Below are positions 11,683 to 23,800 of a stretch of DNA of 64,000 nt, one piece after another. The position numbers were made by a program, and so were the translations under genes. The notes under the pieces are model-generated. The model ran no database searches, was not told where the DNA came from, and saw nothing but the letters and a program-made list of their open reading frames with translations. The first letter of the stretch is position 1. Each line of letters starts with the position of its first letter. The stretch is taken from contig JAEILZ010000001.1 in the NCBI GenBank assembly GCA_018873225.1, positions 4,092,001-4,156,000 on the forward strand. The letters are read 5' to 3'. This DNA is from [Phialemoniopsis] sp. UDSM-2020 (lineage: Eukaryota; Ascomycota; Sordariomycetes; Thyridiales; Thyridiaceae).

Positions 11683-13230
11683 TCACCGCACCCTCTTGGC
11701 CCCTCGATCTCGCCCGGACCCAGAGTCCGACGGACCACCAGCCCTCTTGGACCCAGCCCGCTCCGCAGGCTCGGCGACCCGCCCGCGCTCGCGGCCTTTA
11801 CGCGTGACTCCCTTGCGCAGCACCGTGATGAGCCCCTCGAGGCGCCGCATAAAGGGCTCCTGGCAGCCGCCGACGCCGACCGCGTCGCGGATGGCCTCGA
11901 GCTCATCGATGTACTGGTTCTGGTCGGGCAGGAGGAGCAGCGCATCGAGCAGGAGCAGTGTCGTCGCCGTCGACGGTCCGCCGCCGATGAGACGCTGGTA
12001 GAGGTTGCGGTCCGGATGGGCGCCCGCGGCGCGCGGGTCAGCCGTAGCAACGGCCTTGAGGATCCAGACGAGGGCGCGGGCAGCGCTGGCGCGCTCGCGA
12101 GGGGATAGTGGGCGCGACTGCTCGAGCATGATGTGTATCTGCTTCACCACGCGCTCGATGTGGCGTGCCGCCCAGGGCACGTCGCGGGGACCTTCAGATG
12201 TGCTGCTGCTGTCTTGTTCTTTCGTTGGAGGCGTCGTTGATGACGACGACGGAGCATTCGTGGACGTTGATTGGGTAGTAGTGTATGCATTCAGGTCGTC
12301 CAGAACGCGAGCCACGCGTTGCTGAAGCTTGCGGAAGAGGTCTCTGGCTTTGTCGGTCGGGTCGAGGAGCTTGAGAAACATGGCAAAGATCTCGTTATTG
12401 GAGAGGAGGAGGTGTAAGAGGGTAAGCTCGAGGTCGCCGCGCGTGATTATGTCGCCACGGTCCAGCTTGCTGGGACTGTCGGCGTCAAATATCTCTGGCC
12501 TATAGTTGTCCTGCTCGTCGTCGTCGACATCAGCTACGGCGGCGAGGATCTCCCTGGCCTCACGTAGCCGGTGGTGATTGGGCTCGGGAAACGAGTTTGG
12601 GAACCCCGGGTCGCAGTGAAGACCATCGGCTAGCACGTCGAGATGGAAATCCGCTATCCTAGCATAGGGATCGCTGATTTTGGTTGGGAAGCCATGGCTG
12701 GTGAGCTCCAGCTCTTGCTCGGGATCGTGGTCGTGGACCGTTTGCTTGGCAAGCTGATCCATGAGCCAGATCAAGTGCCGGCACGGTCCACTGCCATTTT
12801 TCATGCAGTTGCACCTGGGAGAAGGGTAGCTGCTGTCCGAAGCACCGATATATATAGCCCGGGGCACAATTTCGTGTACCTGGAAGGCGTACAGGCTTCG
12901 CCGGCGGTCAAAGTTGCACCATTGTAAAGTGATCAGGGGCAAGTCCTCTTGTGGCGTGTCAGAGAAAAGGTCTCGAACGACATCCTGAGCTTCATCCTCA
13001 AGGTTCTCGATGTTATACCGCAGACCCGTTGTAGGGGAGCGTACATGGAGACTTGTGGAATAGTCATCATCATCAGATACCTCGTCCTCATCCTCCTGTA
13101 ACGGGTCACGTTCAAAGTCACGACGGCTTGGACTGCCAGCGTCCGATGAGCCTCTTCGGCTGTGTGTGCCAGTGGCGGTGGCCATATTTGATAAAGAAAG
13201 CTTGCTGAATCGTGATGTTGGATAAGACAT
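11683..13230 (-). CDS. SWIM-type zinc finger protein
   Basis: Single-exon minus-strand frame of 515 residues from the ATG at 13230. The key feature is C140-x-C142-x7-C150-x-H152 (RCNCMKNGSGPCRHLIWLMD), which matches the SWIM zinc-finger pattern (CxCxnCxH) and would be a small metal site for DNA or protein binding. Before it lies an acidic stretch (DEDEDEVSDDDDYS is typical) and a conserved-looking strand region (LITLQWCNFDRRRSLYAFQV). After it comes a mainly helical region. The last 100 residues are Arg/Gly-rich and end in RDRGAKRVR, a likely nuclear signal. The frame stays open 55 codons upstream to 13395, but those residues look like leader sequence, so the MSYP start is preferred; a start at MATATG (residue 16) is also possible. 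No enzymatic domain is visible. Role unknown, probably nuclear. Confidence 0.75.
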   Translation of the reverse strand: MSYPTSRFSKLSLSNMATATGTHSRRGSSDAGSPSRRDFERDPLQEDEDEVSDDDDYSTSLHVRSPTTGLRYNIENLEDEAQDVVRDLFSDTPQEDLPLITLQWCNFDRRRSLYAFQVHEIVPRAIYIGASDSSYPSPRCNCMKNGSGPCRHLIWLMDQLAKQTVHDHDPEQELELTSHGFPTKISDPYARIADFHLDVLADGLHCDPGFPNSFPEPNHHRLREAREILAAVADVDDDEQDNYRPEIFDADSPSKLDRGDIITRGDLELTLLHLLLSNNEIFAMFLKLLDPTDKARDLFRKLQQRVARVLDDLNAYTTTQSTSTNAPSSSSTTPPTKEQDSSSTSEGPRDVPWAARHIERVVKQIHIMLEQSRPLSPRERASAARALVWILKAVATADPRAAGAHPDRNLYQRLIGGGPSTATTLLLLDALLLLPDQNQYIDELEAIRDAVGVGGCQEPFMRRLEGLITVLRKGVTRKGRERGRVAEPAERAGSKRAGGPSDSGSGRDRGAKRVR

Positions 13231-15228
13231 TAGAATAAACCAAGAGGAAGAGAAATGAAAGTCGGATGAGGAAGGGTGTGAGTCAAGAGCCGGACAACTA
13301 CCAAGCGTGTTGGAGACTGGCTTTATATCAACCAGAAGAGCTAGATCCAAGTCTGGGAAGGAGTCATTGGGAGGATTGCGATGGAGGCGGCCCAAAGACG
13401 AGGCCAGGAGACGTTGGCAACATCATCGGAAGATGCGCTTGAGATGTTGGAGGTTTGATAGCAATGCAGTAGGAGAAAGGGCAGGCAGGACAAGGGTCAA
13501 ACGTGGAGTCAAAGGCCGTGCAGGCATGAAACGGGTAGACGGCTTCGTCTAGCTGGTCACATGTTGAATCGCAACTCACATGTCATTGTGACAATGTGAA
13601 AGAGCAGGCAGAGATCAGGACTCCGCAGGGGTGACAAAGTGAAGCTGTCCCAGCCGATCAAAGGCTGAGCAGACGGGGACAGGGGTGGTGCTCTAGAAAA
13701 GATATGGAAGCCTAGAGGCAGAGTGGTCCTCACCGGTTGAAGAGAAAAAGGGGGGAAGGATACAAGAAACATCAATGTGAGAGAGGCAGAGTGGAAAAGG
13801 CTTGAATGGTCGATGTAGGTGAGAGAATGCAACAGCCGAGAGAGAGAATCGGGACAGTCTCGACAGGCAAGAAACGGGCGAGCAGGCACGGTGGAGGGGA
13901 GGGGGGACCCCTTGCGGTCCCAGAGGAATGGTAACCAACAGCATTTCAGGAAGCCCCCTCAGCCAGGGATATGACGACAGCCATGTCGCTCTCGCTGCCT
14001 ATCACGATGCCCCATGGTCGCATTTACAAAATAGCCTGCCGGCATGCACTGGAGCCCTCACTTGAGGTGATTCCGGAAGTCCACCTGGTCAGGAGTCGAC
14101 TGTCGGAAGCAGCGCTTAATTGAATCTCGGTACATGGCCAGGCATTGGAGATAGTTGTTCATAGGTTGGGCAAGAGAAGAAAGAAAGTAGTTGATTGCAC
14201 AGCCTCCTCTGCAAGCGACAGATCAGGAAGAAACCAATTGAGAAAACGGTCCGTGGGACGGTTCGGCCAGGCCGGCCAACTTGGCTTCAGTTTGGTTGTC
14301 AGTGGGTTTGCTATCCAGCCCCGGGTCCTTAGCGGGCCGCCCAAACGGCCGGATGGGGGGACACTCTCAGGGCTCCAGGCCAGCTTTTAGGGCGGTGAAC
14401 TGCCCCAAAACGGCCTCGGAATACCGCCAACAGGCACCGACTTTCCTTTGCCCGATCTGCCTTGCACTAGACAAGCAGCAACTCCGGCCGAACCATAGAA
14501 ATCCTCAACTAGGTATTTTATAAAGCCCACCACGGCCGCATCTTCTGCGGCCACGAGCCCGTCCCATCTCCTGTCTCCTACACTATGTCCAAGAGACTTG
14601 CAAAGTGTCCGGTGCGCCCACTCGACTAAGCCACACCGCACCGGCCATTTTTACGGGCCCGGGCCGCCTTCTTGGGCCGGCTGGGCCCAAACCCATCGAT
14701 ACCGTCGCAACCACGCGATGCCCTCAGTAATTGACATCACTCCTCGACTCCAAGGCTTCCACATAACACCCTGCAAGGTATTTGCCGAGAGTAGTCGCCA
14801 TGATCCTGTCGTCAACCTCGGCACCGACGACTCTCGACCAAAGTGATATCATCTTCTTATCCTATCGATTCTCTTTTTCCTGAGCGGAATAACGCTTTGG
14901 CCAAATGTCATCAGTATCATCACCTTGAATTTGTGAGATTAATGCCAGCCTCGAAAAGTGTCCAACGAACGGCCTCCTGCACTCGAGGGACGACATCTCT
15001 TCTGGTGGTGGCACTACTTGTCCTTGACCAGGACTCTGGGTGAACCTCGAGACATTCCCTCCCAGCCCTAGACCGCGAAAGACCGGTGATCACCGGGACT
15101 AATGAATTAACAATCATTGAAGGCAGACCTCCTTGAAAAGCTGGGCTATTGAAGCAAAAGAATATTAGTGTCATAATCATGACCATCCTATTGACCTGCT
15201 AAGCAATGAAAGTAGCCACACAATGAAG
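13231..15228. other. intergenic region between two minus-strand genes
   Basis: About 2.0 kb. Bases near 13231-13900 are A/G-rich on the plus strand, meaning C/T-rich on the strand of the SWIM-protein gene, as for a leader. The remainder shows only short unsupported frames. The 3' end of the kinase-like gene lies at its right edge. Confidence 0.4.
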
Positions 15229-17898
15229 TTATGCTGTCCTCTGCTTGACTAAGTCTTCCAGTATGGCGTTCACTCGTTCGAGAGTTTCCTTCCCCAATAG
15301 CCTTTCCCGTTCACTCGATGGCAGTCTGACGATATGTTCCTCGGCGATCGTGTGAAGGGCATTCATGATCTCAGAAATTCCCCTTTCTGCTGCCCTGCGA
15401 CTCTCCAGATCAGCATCAGGCATCACGCCGCGGTCCCCTGAGCCTTCGATAGCTTCCGCTGTCTCTGACACATCGCTCAAGAGCTCCGAGTATGTTCGCA
15501 GCAGGACTTCGACTGTTGCCACCCACGAAGGTATTTGAGTGCTCCCAGCTGCCTCCTCAGGTGGAGATGCCTTGGCTGCTACAGAGGGGGGTATGGGACC
15601 CATGACTTGAGGAATGTGGAGAGTAGAGCGCAAGACACCCCTTGTGCATTCAAGAAATCCGTTTTCGAAGTGACGGTTGATGTGAAAGTGAGTGCGGTCA
15701 AGGCATCCCATACCTTTATGCCAACAACCTGGGCAGACATCAAAATCTCCGTCAGGACAAGTGACGCAATGCCAGTGTTCGCCGCGGATGTCACCACCGC
15801 AGCCTTGACAAGTCGAGTGATCAATAAGCCTGACGTATTCCTGGTAGGCAGGTTTCTGCTTTCCTTGATCAGGGGTGCCATCAGGGGTGCCATCAGGAGT
15901 GCCATCAGGAGTACCATCAGGGGTGCCATCAGGGGTGCCACCAGGTGTAACATCTTTCGCTGGGTTGGCTGAAAGACCAATCGGACTAGGCACCTGAAGC
16001 GCGTTCGGATCTGTCGCGAGACTTTTCTGCAGCTGCTCTATGACCTTCAGTGCCTCCGAAAGCGAGATTCTGTGTTTGCCAAACCCCGATTTGCCTCTGA
16101 CTGCCAAAGGCTGGGTGTATACATAGGATATGTACGCACGCGCAAACTCCAAGATCTCCCGCCACCGTGCAGAGGCATGGAATAGCAGATCAAAGGGAAT
16201 AAAATGCTTTTGACCAGGAGAGAAATGCTGCCACATGTCCTTGGCCCAGTAGTTCATCTCTTTGGCTTTCTCTGTCGCCATGTACATCTTGCTCTTGTGG
16301 CGTATAATTCCCGATCGCATCTGCTTCACCTCATAGCCGATACACATGTTGACAAATGTTTGCACTTGCTTGGGAGCAGTCAGATAGCTCGGCCAAATGA
16401 TCTCGGGTTCCCGGGGGTATGAACACCAGACGCTGTTCTGATCAGGAGCGCTCATGCCTTCGAAGATACACCATAGTGTTCGTCCTAGCATGTAGGTCAT
16501 TGCCCGTTCCCACTCATCTGGTTCGAGTGCAAGCCACGCGATGTTGTACCCAGAGACTGGGTTTGTATACTCGGAATCACTTTGCAGTTTCTCCCACCCT
16601 GGAACCTTCTTGTCTAACGAGTCCCGTGCATAGCCTCCATATGTTCTCGTGTCTGTCGTCTCCGTATTGCTGGCTATGAATAGTAGGTATTCCCAAGCAT
16701 CTACCTCTGGAGCAGAAAATTCGAGCCAGACACCGCGCTGCTCAAAGTCGATGAGCACAATATCATATTCGTTATTCAGGACCAGGTTGTCCAGTCTCAG
16801 GTCCGGATAGTACGTATTGCCAGACTCCCGAATATGTTGCAGCGCCCGAGTTATCTGCTCCGCCCAACGTAGCTGGTCCCTTAAGTGGAGTTGGCGGTGG
16901 ATGCGCAGAAACGGAAGATGGTCACGGATACTGCCCAAGGGATAGTACGGGAGGACGAATCCCACGACGACTTTCCTAGGCATGAAGTTACTCCTTTTCG
17001 TAACCACGTACAAAAGCCTGACGATGTTGGGATGCGGCGGCAGCTGGGTCAGCTGGCGTAGTTCATGGTACAAGTATTTGAGCGATTGAGCCGAGTAAAT
17101 AGACTTGAAGACCATAAGGTTGGAGCCGCCATCGTTGCGTTTTGGCTGGCGGTCCAAGTTCAGCCGAACAACCGTGACAGTATCGGAGAGCTGACGGACG
17201 AGTATCAAATCACCAAGGTCTAATTCTGGAGTATACTCAGAAGACCCCCATTCTTGTCTTAGATGTCGGTGAGTCCACATTAGCGACTCAAGGTTATGGT
17301 TCGGGAGAATCTGGATTCTGCAATTTGGAACGTGAAGTGACAGGGCAGTGATGCGAAGTTCTGTCCCAAAAGGTCCAGAGTCGTAGATTTTGCGGATCTT
17401 AGACGGGCAAAGATCACCGCCACAGACTGTACGGGACTGGAGGATTCTTAGGATGTGCCGCGCAATTCCTAGTCTTCGTACCCTTACTCCATCTCTTGTG
17501 TGAAAAGCACGATTCAGGTCGAGAAGCTCGCGGAGGATGGTGATGTCGTTGTCCTTTTCGTTGTATCCGGCGCCCCGCGTTGTGGCACTTTCGTCGGTTC
17601 TCCTTGGTAAATCGACAGTGACATGAATATTCATGGGACGAATGTTTTCTATGAACAGAGGTACCACCAAGAAGACGTTTCCTGACATGCAGCCGTCAAT
17701 TCGCCAGAGGGGCTTGGAAAGCAATTCGAGGCTGTCCATGCGATTAAGGGGATTCAGTTGTGACTTATTCCAGTTGACCTCGAGTTCGAGTCGTTCTTTC
17801 CATTCCCAAAATGGAACATGCGTCTGCCTACCCACCGGGGTGGGCAATCCTGACGTGGGCTGGACGAAATCTTGAATGTTTCCCTCGCACAGGTCCAT
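15229..17898 (-). CDS. kinase-like protein with C-terminal ZZ-type zinc finger
   Basis: Uninterrupted frame of 889 residues on the minus strand, ATG at 17898. Residues about 230-480 look like a divergent protein kinase: VFK with Lys265, Glu279 in HEL, HPNIVRLLYV at 289-298, a catalytic loop YPDLRLDN at 364-371 with Asp366, the metal-binding IDFE at 383-386 in place of DFG, and SAPE at 395-398. The usual HRD histidine and arginine are replaced by Tyr and Pro, so activity is uncertain. A run of six GTPD units spans residues 654-677. A ZZ finger follows at about 697-745 (Cys697, 700, 711, 714, 722, 725, then two His in the THFHINRH segment), a protein-binding module. The first 220 residues are not recognised. 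No intron is seen. The combination suggests a signalling or scaffold protein; substrate unknown. Confidence 0.8.
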   Translation of the reverse strand: MDLCEGNIQDFVQPTSGLPTPVGRQTHVPFWEWKERLELEVNWNKSQLNPLNRMDSLELLSKPLWRIDGCMSGNVFLVVPLFIENIRPMNIHVTVDLPRRTDESATTRGAGYNEKDNDITILRELLDLNRAFHTRDGVRVRRLGIARHILRILQSRTVCGGDLCPSKIRKIYDSGPFGTELRITALSLHVPNCRIQILPNHNLESLMWTHRHLRQEWGSSEYTPELDLGDLILVRQLSDTVTVVRLNLDRQPKRNDGGSNLMVFKSIYSAQSLKYLYHELRQLTQLPPHPNIVRLLYVVTKRSNFMPRKVVVGFVLPYYPLGSIRDHLPFLRIHRQLHLRDQLRWAEQITRALQHIRESGNTYYPDLRLDNLVLNNEYDIVLIDFEQRGVWLEFSAPEVDAWEYLLFIASNTETTDTRTYGGYARDSLDKKVPGWEKLQSDSEYTNPVSGYNIAWLALEPDEWERAMTYMLGRTLWCIFEGMSAPDQNSVWCSYPREPEIIWPSYLTAPKQVQTFVNMCIGYEVKQMRSGIIRHKSKMYMATEKAKEMNYWAKDMWQHFSPGQKHFIPFDLLFHASARWREILEFARAYISYVYTQPLAVRGKSGFGKHRISLSEALKVIEQLQKSLATDPNALQVPSPIGLSANPAKDVTPGGTPDGTPDGTPDGTPDGTPDGTPDQGKQKPAYQEYVRLIDHSTCQGCGGDIRGEHWHCVTCPDGDFDVCPGCWHKGMGCLDRTHFHINRHFENGFLECTRGVLRSTLHIPQVMGPIPPSVAAKASPPEEAAGSTQIPSWVATVEVLLRTYSELLSDVSETAEAIEGSGDRGVMPDADLESRRAAERGISEIMNALHTIAEEHIVRLPSSERERLLGKETLERVNAILEDLVKQRTA
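15868..15939 (-). repeat. 12-base minisatellite coding for (GTPD)6
   Basis: Six nearly identical 12-base units (plus strand unit close to GTGCCATCAGGG) inside the kinase-like gene, each coding for Gly-Thr-Pro-Asp and keeping the frame. It links the kinase-like part to the ZZ finger. The units differ at a few third-codon positions, so the array is not brand new. Confidence 0.9.
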
Positions 17899-20800
17899 TG
17901 TAGTGCAAGAAATGATATGACCAGAAGAATTCTTGGCTGATAATCTAGTCTTCAGGACGCCTAAGGATGTTCTTCTCGGCAGTCCTGATGTGACGAAATG
18001 GTGACAATATGTATGGCCTTTGTTTTTCCGGAGATGAGCCGTAAGTTTACGACGGCAAGAATGGGAATGTGTCGTCAGAGGTGCTTGCGTTCAGCTGGAT
18101 TGAAGATGGTTTCCGGATTGTTTGATATCGAGGTGCCGGAACACGTCCAGATATGTCAAGACTAGACGTGGCCTCAACGCACAATATTGAGCTCGTTCCA
18201 AGATTGCACCAGAAATCAAATGTTCCTTCCCGTCTTCTGGTCGTACTCGCCCAATAAGAACTGCCTCTCCTTTCTTGCTCGTGGTTCGGAAAGGGGCCAC
18301 CTAGTACGACAACCAAAGCAGATGTGTTTGGTGTCTAGTATTGTGGATAAATCCTGGTTCCGGGCGTCAGATATGTGCACTCTGCCCGGGCCCGACTTAA
18401 TACTCTTGACAGCAATTAAGGAGGTTCTAGACGTGCGCCCTGACGGCGGGCAGGCCCGTTCTAGCGGTCCTGGTCTACAGGAGGAAAAGGAAGCACTGAC
18501 GATGGTTGTGGCTGGTTCGCTCTTTACTAGCGGAACGCCGCTTCACCTGCAAGGAGCGCAGCCGCCGTCTGCTCCAACACGGCTGATGCAAAACAAAGCA
18601 ATTCTTCCACGACAGCAGCGGGAGTAACGCGCTGTCCCGCAGCCGCCGAGCCCAGGCCTGGCCGCCGATGGTGCTTCTGGCGGCCAGTCAGTCTTCTCTA
18701 GGCCCTTTATCCTGGTCGTAGCTCGTCTGTGATCATGGATACCTTATTCTTATCATGCATCATCTTCTCTTGTCTTCGTGCCCCTCAAAATGAAGTGCAC
18801 ATGCAGTCTGGTCTGGTTTGGTCGGCGTTGTCTCCACGGAGCGGAGAGAGGGAAAGTCCTTTTGTTTTGATTGGCTCACTGATTTTTGGAGATGCAGTCG
18901 TGGGCGCAGTTGAAAGAAGCAATGTCCTCGACAGATAGTAAGCATAAAAACTGTGCTAATGTCAGCCTCATTGGCTTCTTCGACAGGGCGGCTATCTCAA
19001 AAATCTAAATCACAATCTTCTGCATGAACTAAAAATCAACTGATTTGACGATGCTGTGTGAGCTTCTCGGAACTCCCTACGTGATTCTACTCTCATGTGA
19101 TCTTTGTATTATCATGGCGTCGAAGGGCAAGTGACTAAAGCCCTCAAACACAGCTTCTTCATTATCAGAAAGAATGGCACCAAATCATCCCGTGCAGGCG
19201 AGCATCCCGACATTTGATGGGATAGGTTCAGCTAGTCGGCCATTCATTACTAGGCCCTCTGGAACTCTTTCGATTGATATTCGTCCAACAATAACAACCC
19301 TCTCATACAAATAGTACTGATCATGACTTACATAGCATTGGCCATGTAGTGATGAAATTCGCAGGAAAATGTTCCCCAAATGGTCATATTGGAAGTCAGG
19401 TCGATGATTGGGCCGCCGTCAGAGCCATGGTTCGTTGTGATTCGTCCAGTGAATGATGGCTTACACAGCGTCACCAGATGGACTACCCGGCAGCCTTGAC
19501 GAGTGTTTCGTTGCCTTCTTGTAATCGGCGATGTCTTTCATGACTTAATGGAGTCCAATTGAGGCAGTCGGTCAGCACGGAAGTCGGCTGAGGAGTTCGC
19601 ATCTTGAAGCTCATAGGCTCAATTGTGCCGCGTCTGCTGCTCCTCGTCGATGGGCAGGCTCGGTGTCCGGGGGGCAAAACCGACAGACCCGTGTTCCAAT
19701 CCGAGCGCAGAAGTTCTCCAGGGATAGCTCAAGTGTCTCGTTATAATCAATATGTATCTTTATGTCAAGGGCTAAAGCGGGCAGGGGATTGCCAGGGGCT
19801 TTCTCGGCGACTTACGAGCTGCAGCAGGGGCCAAATGGTCAATCAACGTCAGGATGACAGCAGGAGATAAAACACCTTGCCCGGCTATGCAGCAGCAGTC
19901 AACGCCGTCTGGAGATGGCCGCATAGAGCAGGAGTTGGGATATACCTAGAATCACACCCTCACCTCATCAAACACCAGTGCGTACTGATACTTCAAGGCG
20001 ACAATGGCCGACATCGGGTCCCCCTCTTTGGCAAGTATAGCGGAACTCCTAAGACCAGAAAGTCGCATTCGAGTTCAGCGGTTGCTTTACCGAAAAGACA
20101 TGCCCTGCCACGTTGTCCATCTAAGACCATGAAGTGGAAACTGAAGAAACGACACGGCGACCGGTGAGGCTCAAGATTCGGGACAATCATGCAATTCGCT
20201 GCACGCAGTTTTTGAGCGGTGTGATGCCGGTAGATAGATGCAGCAACCGGCCAAAAGGGAGGGTCCGCGTGGCGATCCTGTCAACCTTTTGACCTTTGCC
20301 CGGCTGAGTGGACCATATGGACGGGACGACCACCCTGGCCGAGTGGCTGCCAATAGTACATGTCTCAAAACTTCTGTTGAAGATGTTTCACGCCGAGCCG
20401 AGGGGGCCAAAAGGGTAGAGAATGAAACGAGGTGGAGAATGGAGACTAAGTGCTAATTCGGGATCGGCCCGGGGCGGAAGGGCGAACCCGGTAGCTTGGC
20501 GGTAGGCGACGGCGGCTCTAGCAAAGTGGAGAACATATGCATTCTCCCTCGACTTCCTCAGAGATCCAGCATGTCTAAAAGTGAATCAAGAATGGCTCCC
20601 TCAGGGAGTTCGTTGCTGGCGGTTGGAGTCTGTTCGGCCGACATTTGCATAGAAGAGTCGGGAGCGTTCAGATTAGAGAGAGTCAACCGTACATATTGTC
20701 CCATACTACTCCATCGAGTTCGCCCCTGCCTCGTAAAGCCATCATGAAAGAAGAACCATGCAGTATGAGGAGGGTGGTAATGGGCTTAGAAAGGCTGACC

Positions 20801-23800
20801 GATGAGTACGGCGTCGAATCAAGATGCGTTGCTGACATTTGCTGCGTACCAGGCCGCGGGTTCGCAAAGGATGGAACCTGCAGATAGAAAGCGCCCCGCG
20901 CAGGAACGTGTGTAGGCAGTTGAGAGATCGTCACGAACAAGATCCCGGCGAGGAGACATCCTGCATCACGGACCCCCACCTAGTAACCATGCGGCAACGA
21001 GTTCATATGTGTAACGAGTTTTCATGAAGATCAAGCAGTCCATATTACCGCGCAGAGCCCTTTTCATAGTCTCAACCTCACTGGCGAAGCCAACCTCATC
21101 GAAAGTGTCGAGAACATACCTGACATGTGCACTGTGAGCCGCTCGAAAGTCCCACCTGAAGCTGAATGTGGTGATTTGAAGCTCATGGCACCACAGCGGC
21201 AAGGTCCAAGGTAGTGTGTGCAACTTGAACATGCCTCCCACCCTCCTAAATATGCGCTCGGGATTCGATCCGGTTTGGTCTGGTCTCGGACAGTCCCTTG
21301 GTAACACAGAACGAGACGCCAATCGCACCGGCCTGTTTGCTACATGGCCTGCCGCTGGTTCGAGATTGTCTTCACACCGGTCGGCGGCGAAATTGTTTGG
21401 CTCGATCCACTTGAAATGGGCGGTTGGGGCTGGACTGCAGAGTTCTTTCAGTAATACGCGCTGAACCGTCCTGGCCCTTCAAATTTGGTGACATTGATCA
21501 TCGTGGAAGGCAGGCTGCATGAGATGATTCCCATGTATAGTAGCCGTCATACCGTCAAGGCGCTCAAGATTCTGCGCAGAAAGCTATCTGGTAACCTGGG
21601 ATATCAAGCGTTGTAGCATACCGAGCACCATCAGTGACATTTGACTCTGCTGTAGTTGACCGTCGTGATTGATTCTCCCCTTCTTAATTGAAGCGGTGCA
21701 TCTTTCACTTGTCATGATGACAGTCAGCTGCAGGTCATGGAGATGGCATAAGAGAACAGGTGATCACTAGGCGATGCCCAGCTCGTGGCGTGCGATCAAA
21801 GTTGGCTCAATTGATCACTTGACGCCCAGATGCACTCACAAAACGAGCATTCTGCAAAAGGTGGTAAGCAACGACGAGTGTACGCTGTCTCGTGGCGCAG
21901 GACGCCGCAGAATCAAAGAATTCGATGTGTCGAAGTACATCTGCGTACATAATGCCTGTGTCTGCGTCGACGTTTGGCAGCTGCCTCCCTGCTCGATGAA
22001 TTCCTCATTGCCCATGTCAGCGCTACTGAATCCAGGGGGTCGGGAGCCAGTATGCTCTGATCCGCGAGTTTCGTCGGGCTCCTCGATTACTGACCAGTAA
22101 AGCTCGACTGTCATATATGACCACGAGAACAATGTAGGCCAAGTCACCTTGCCCGACAAGCTGCCCCGCATCAATTTTGGTCATCTGGCTTCACTGACCC
22201 TGTCACTGTCGTGAAACGGAATCAAAAGCAAAGAAGAACAAGGTTGTCCGTGACTTTGCGTTCGAATGTCTCCACAACTGCAGGGCACTTGGATTACACG
22301 CCCACGACAGACATGGATCCATGGAAGAATTCGTGCGGCAAGAACAATCCTGGCGGACGAATCGCCGTTTGAGCAATGCCACTTATCGGACGTTGTTGTC
22401 GACACCTGGTTTGGAGACGCCTGTCTACCGGTGATGAGAATTGGGTAGAGAACAAGTATTTGATAATGAAAACGGTGCAAATATGCGCCAGTACAGATTG
22501 CGCCAGTCTGGATCGACACTTTGCACGAACAGACAGGCACCCGCATCCTCACTAGGCGCGAGGAGCTTCGGCATCGTAAATCAGTGCTCAGTAACGCCAA
22601 TGCGACCCAAGGATCAACGTGTCAGCGATGAGAAGTGTGGGTCTAAGGAAGCAAGAGAAGACGGGAGTCCGTGGTTCCATGACGTCCATGAGGGGAGACC
22701 CCAGACAAGCGCTTCAGTGTTCCGATCTGGGATGTTGGTCCCGCTACTTGGGAAGAGATGACAAGTGTGGAGAGTCTGTCTTGTCTGTGAGAGGTGTTGA
22801 GATGGTGGTGGGTATCGACCGTGCGCATTATGGGCATGGGGACAGGCATTTGTTAGAGGCAGCAAGACTTGCTCGTCTTTGGCCGGGCGGAAGGTCGAAC
22901 TGTCAGAGCGCTCACGAAATTCCCAGCCGTTTCTTTTGTGATATGTGATATCCTGAATCGGCTGTCTGGTCAATCCCGACACTTGAGCCATGGCACTGAT
23001 CCGTCCGAAAGCTGATATTGCCAACCTTCAGTATCATTGGTGCATCATGTTGCGAAGAGATGGTTCAGACGAGGGAGCGGTCTACACGTGAGAACAACCC
23101 TCCATCCATCCGAGCACTGACTACCACCACAGCAGTTTGACATGCACCGAGGGCCTTATTTTTGAGTCCCTGGTTTTTTCCATTCAGAGATCTCATGCGA
23201 ATTTGCTTGGAGGCGGCTTGAGCGTCGGTCATGCCTGGTCGCCAAGAGACGGGTTATCACTGCACGGTATCTGGTGGCAGTGACTGCAAAGCGTGGCACC
23301 GTCGTATCGTGGCAGCATGGCAATGTCTGGGAGTGGTCTTTCTCCTCCCGCATTTTCAATAGATAGGTTTGTCGGGTCGTGTCGTCGTGGGGGCCAGCTC
23401 AGGGCTGCTTGCACAGAATACGGATTGTTGGTACTGTATGCATTTGTAAGTGTCAACCCTGGTCCTGGCCACGGCCCTGGATCCTTGTCGGTCTCATTCA
23501 ACTGATCTATCATTTGTTCAAAGCTGACTGAAATGACCAGACGGGAGGGAGGGATTCCTTCTCTTTCCTTCCTTTTTCGCCCGGCTCTGCTCAGCATGCT
23601 TTCAATTGCTGCCTGCCTCGATGCCTCCAGTCCAGTCTTTGCCTGTGCTCGGCCCTTGGTTTTTCTGGGTGATTGTGCTGTTTTTGCTGGTCCTGCCGCC
23701 CCGTGTCTCCCCATCATCTCCCCCATTCCCATCCCCCATTGTCCCTCCACTCCACTCAATTCCAAGGTCCTCTCTGCCTTGCCATGCATGCGCCATCTCA

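Noticed and set aside
21255..21275. Possible tRNA T-loop (GGGATTCGATCC)
   Set aside because: The flanking stem bases do not pair and no cloverleaf can be formed around it.
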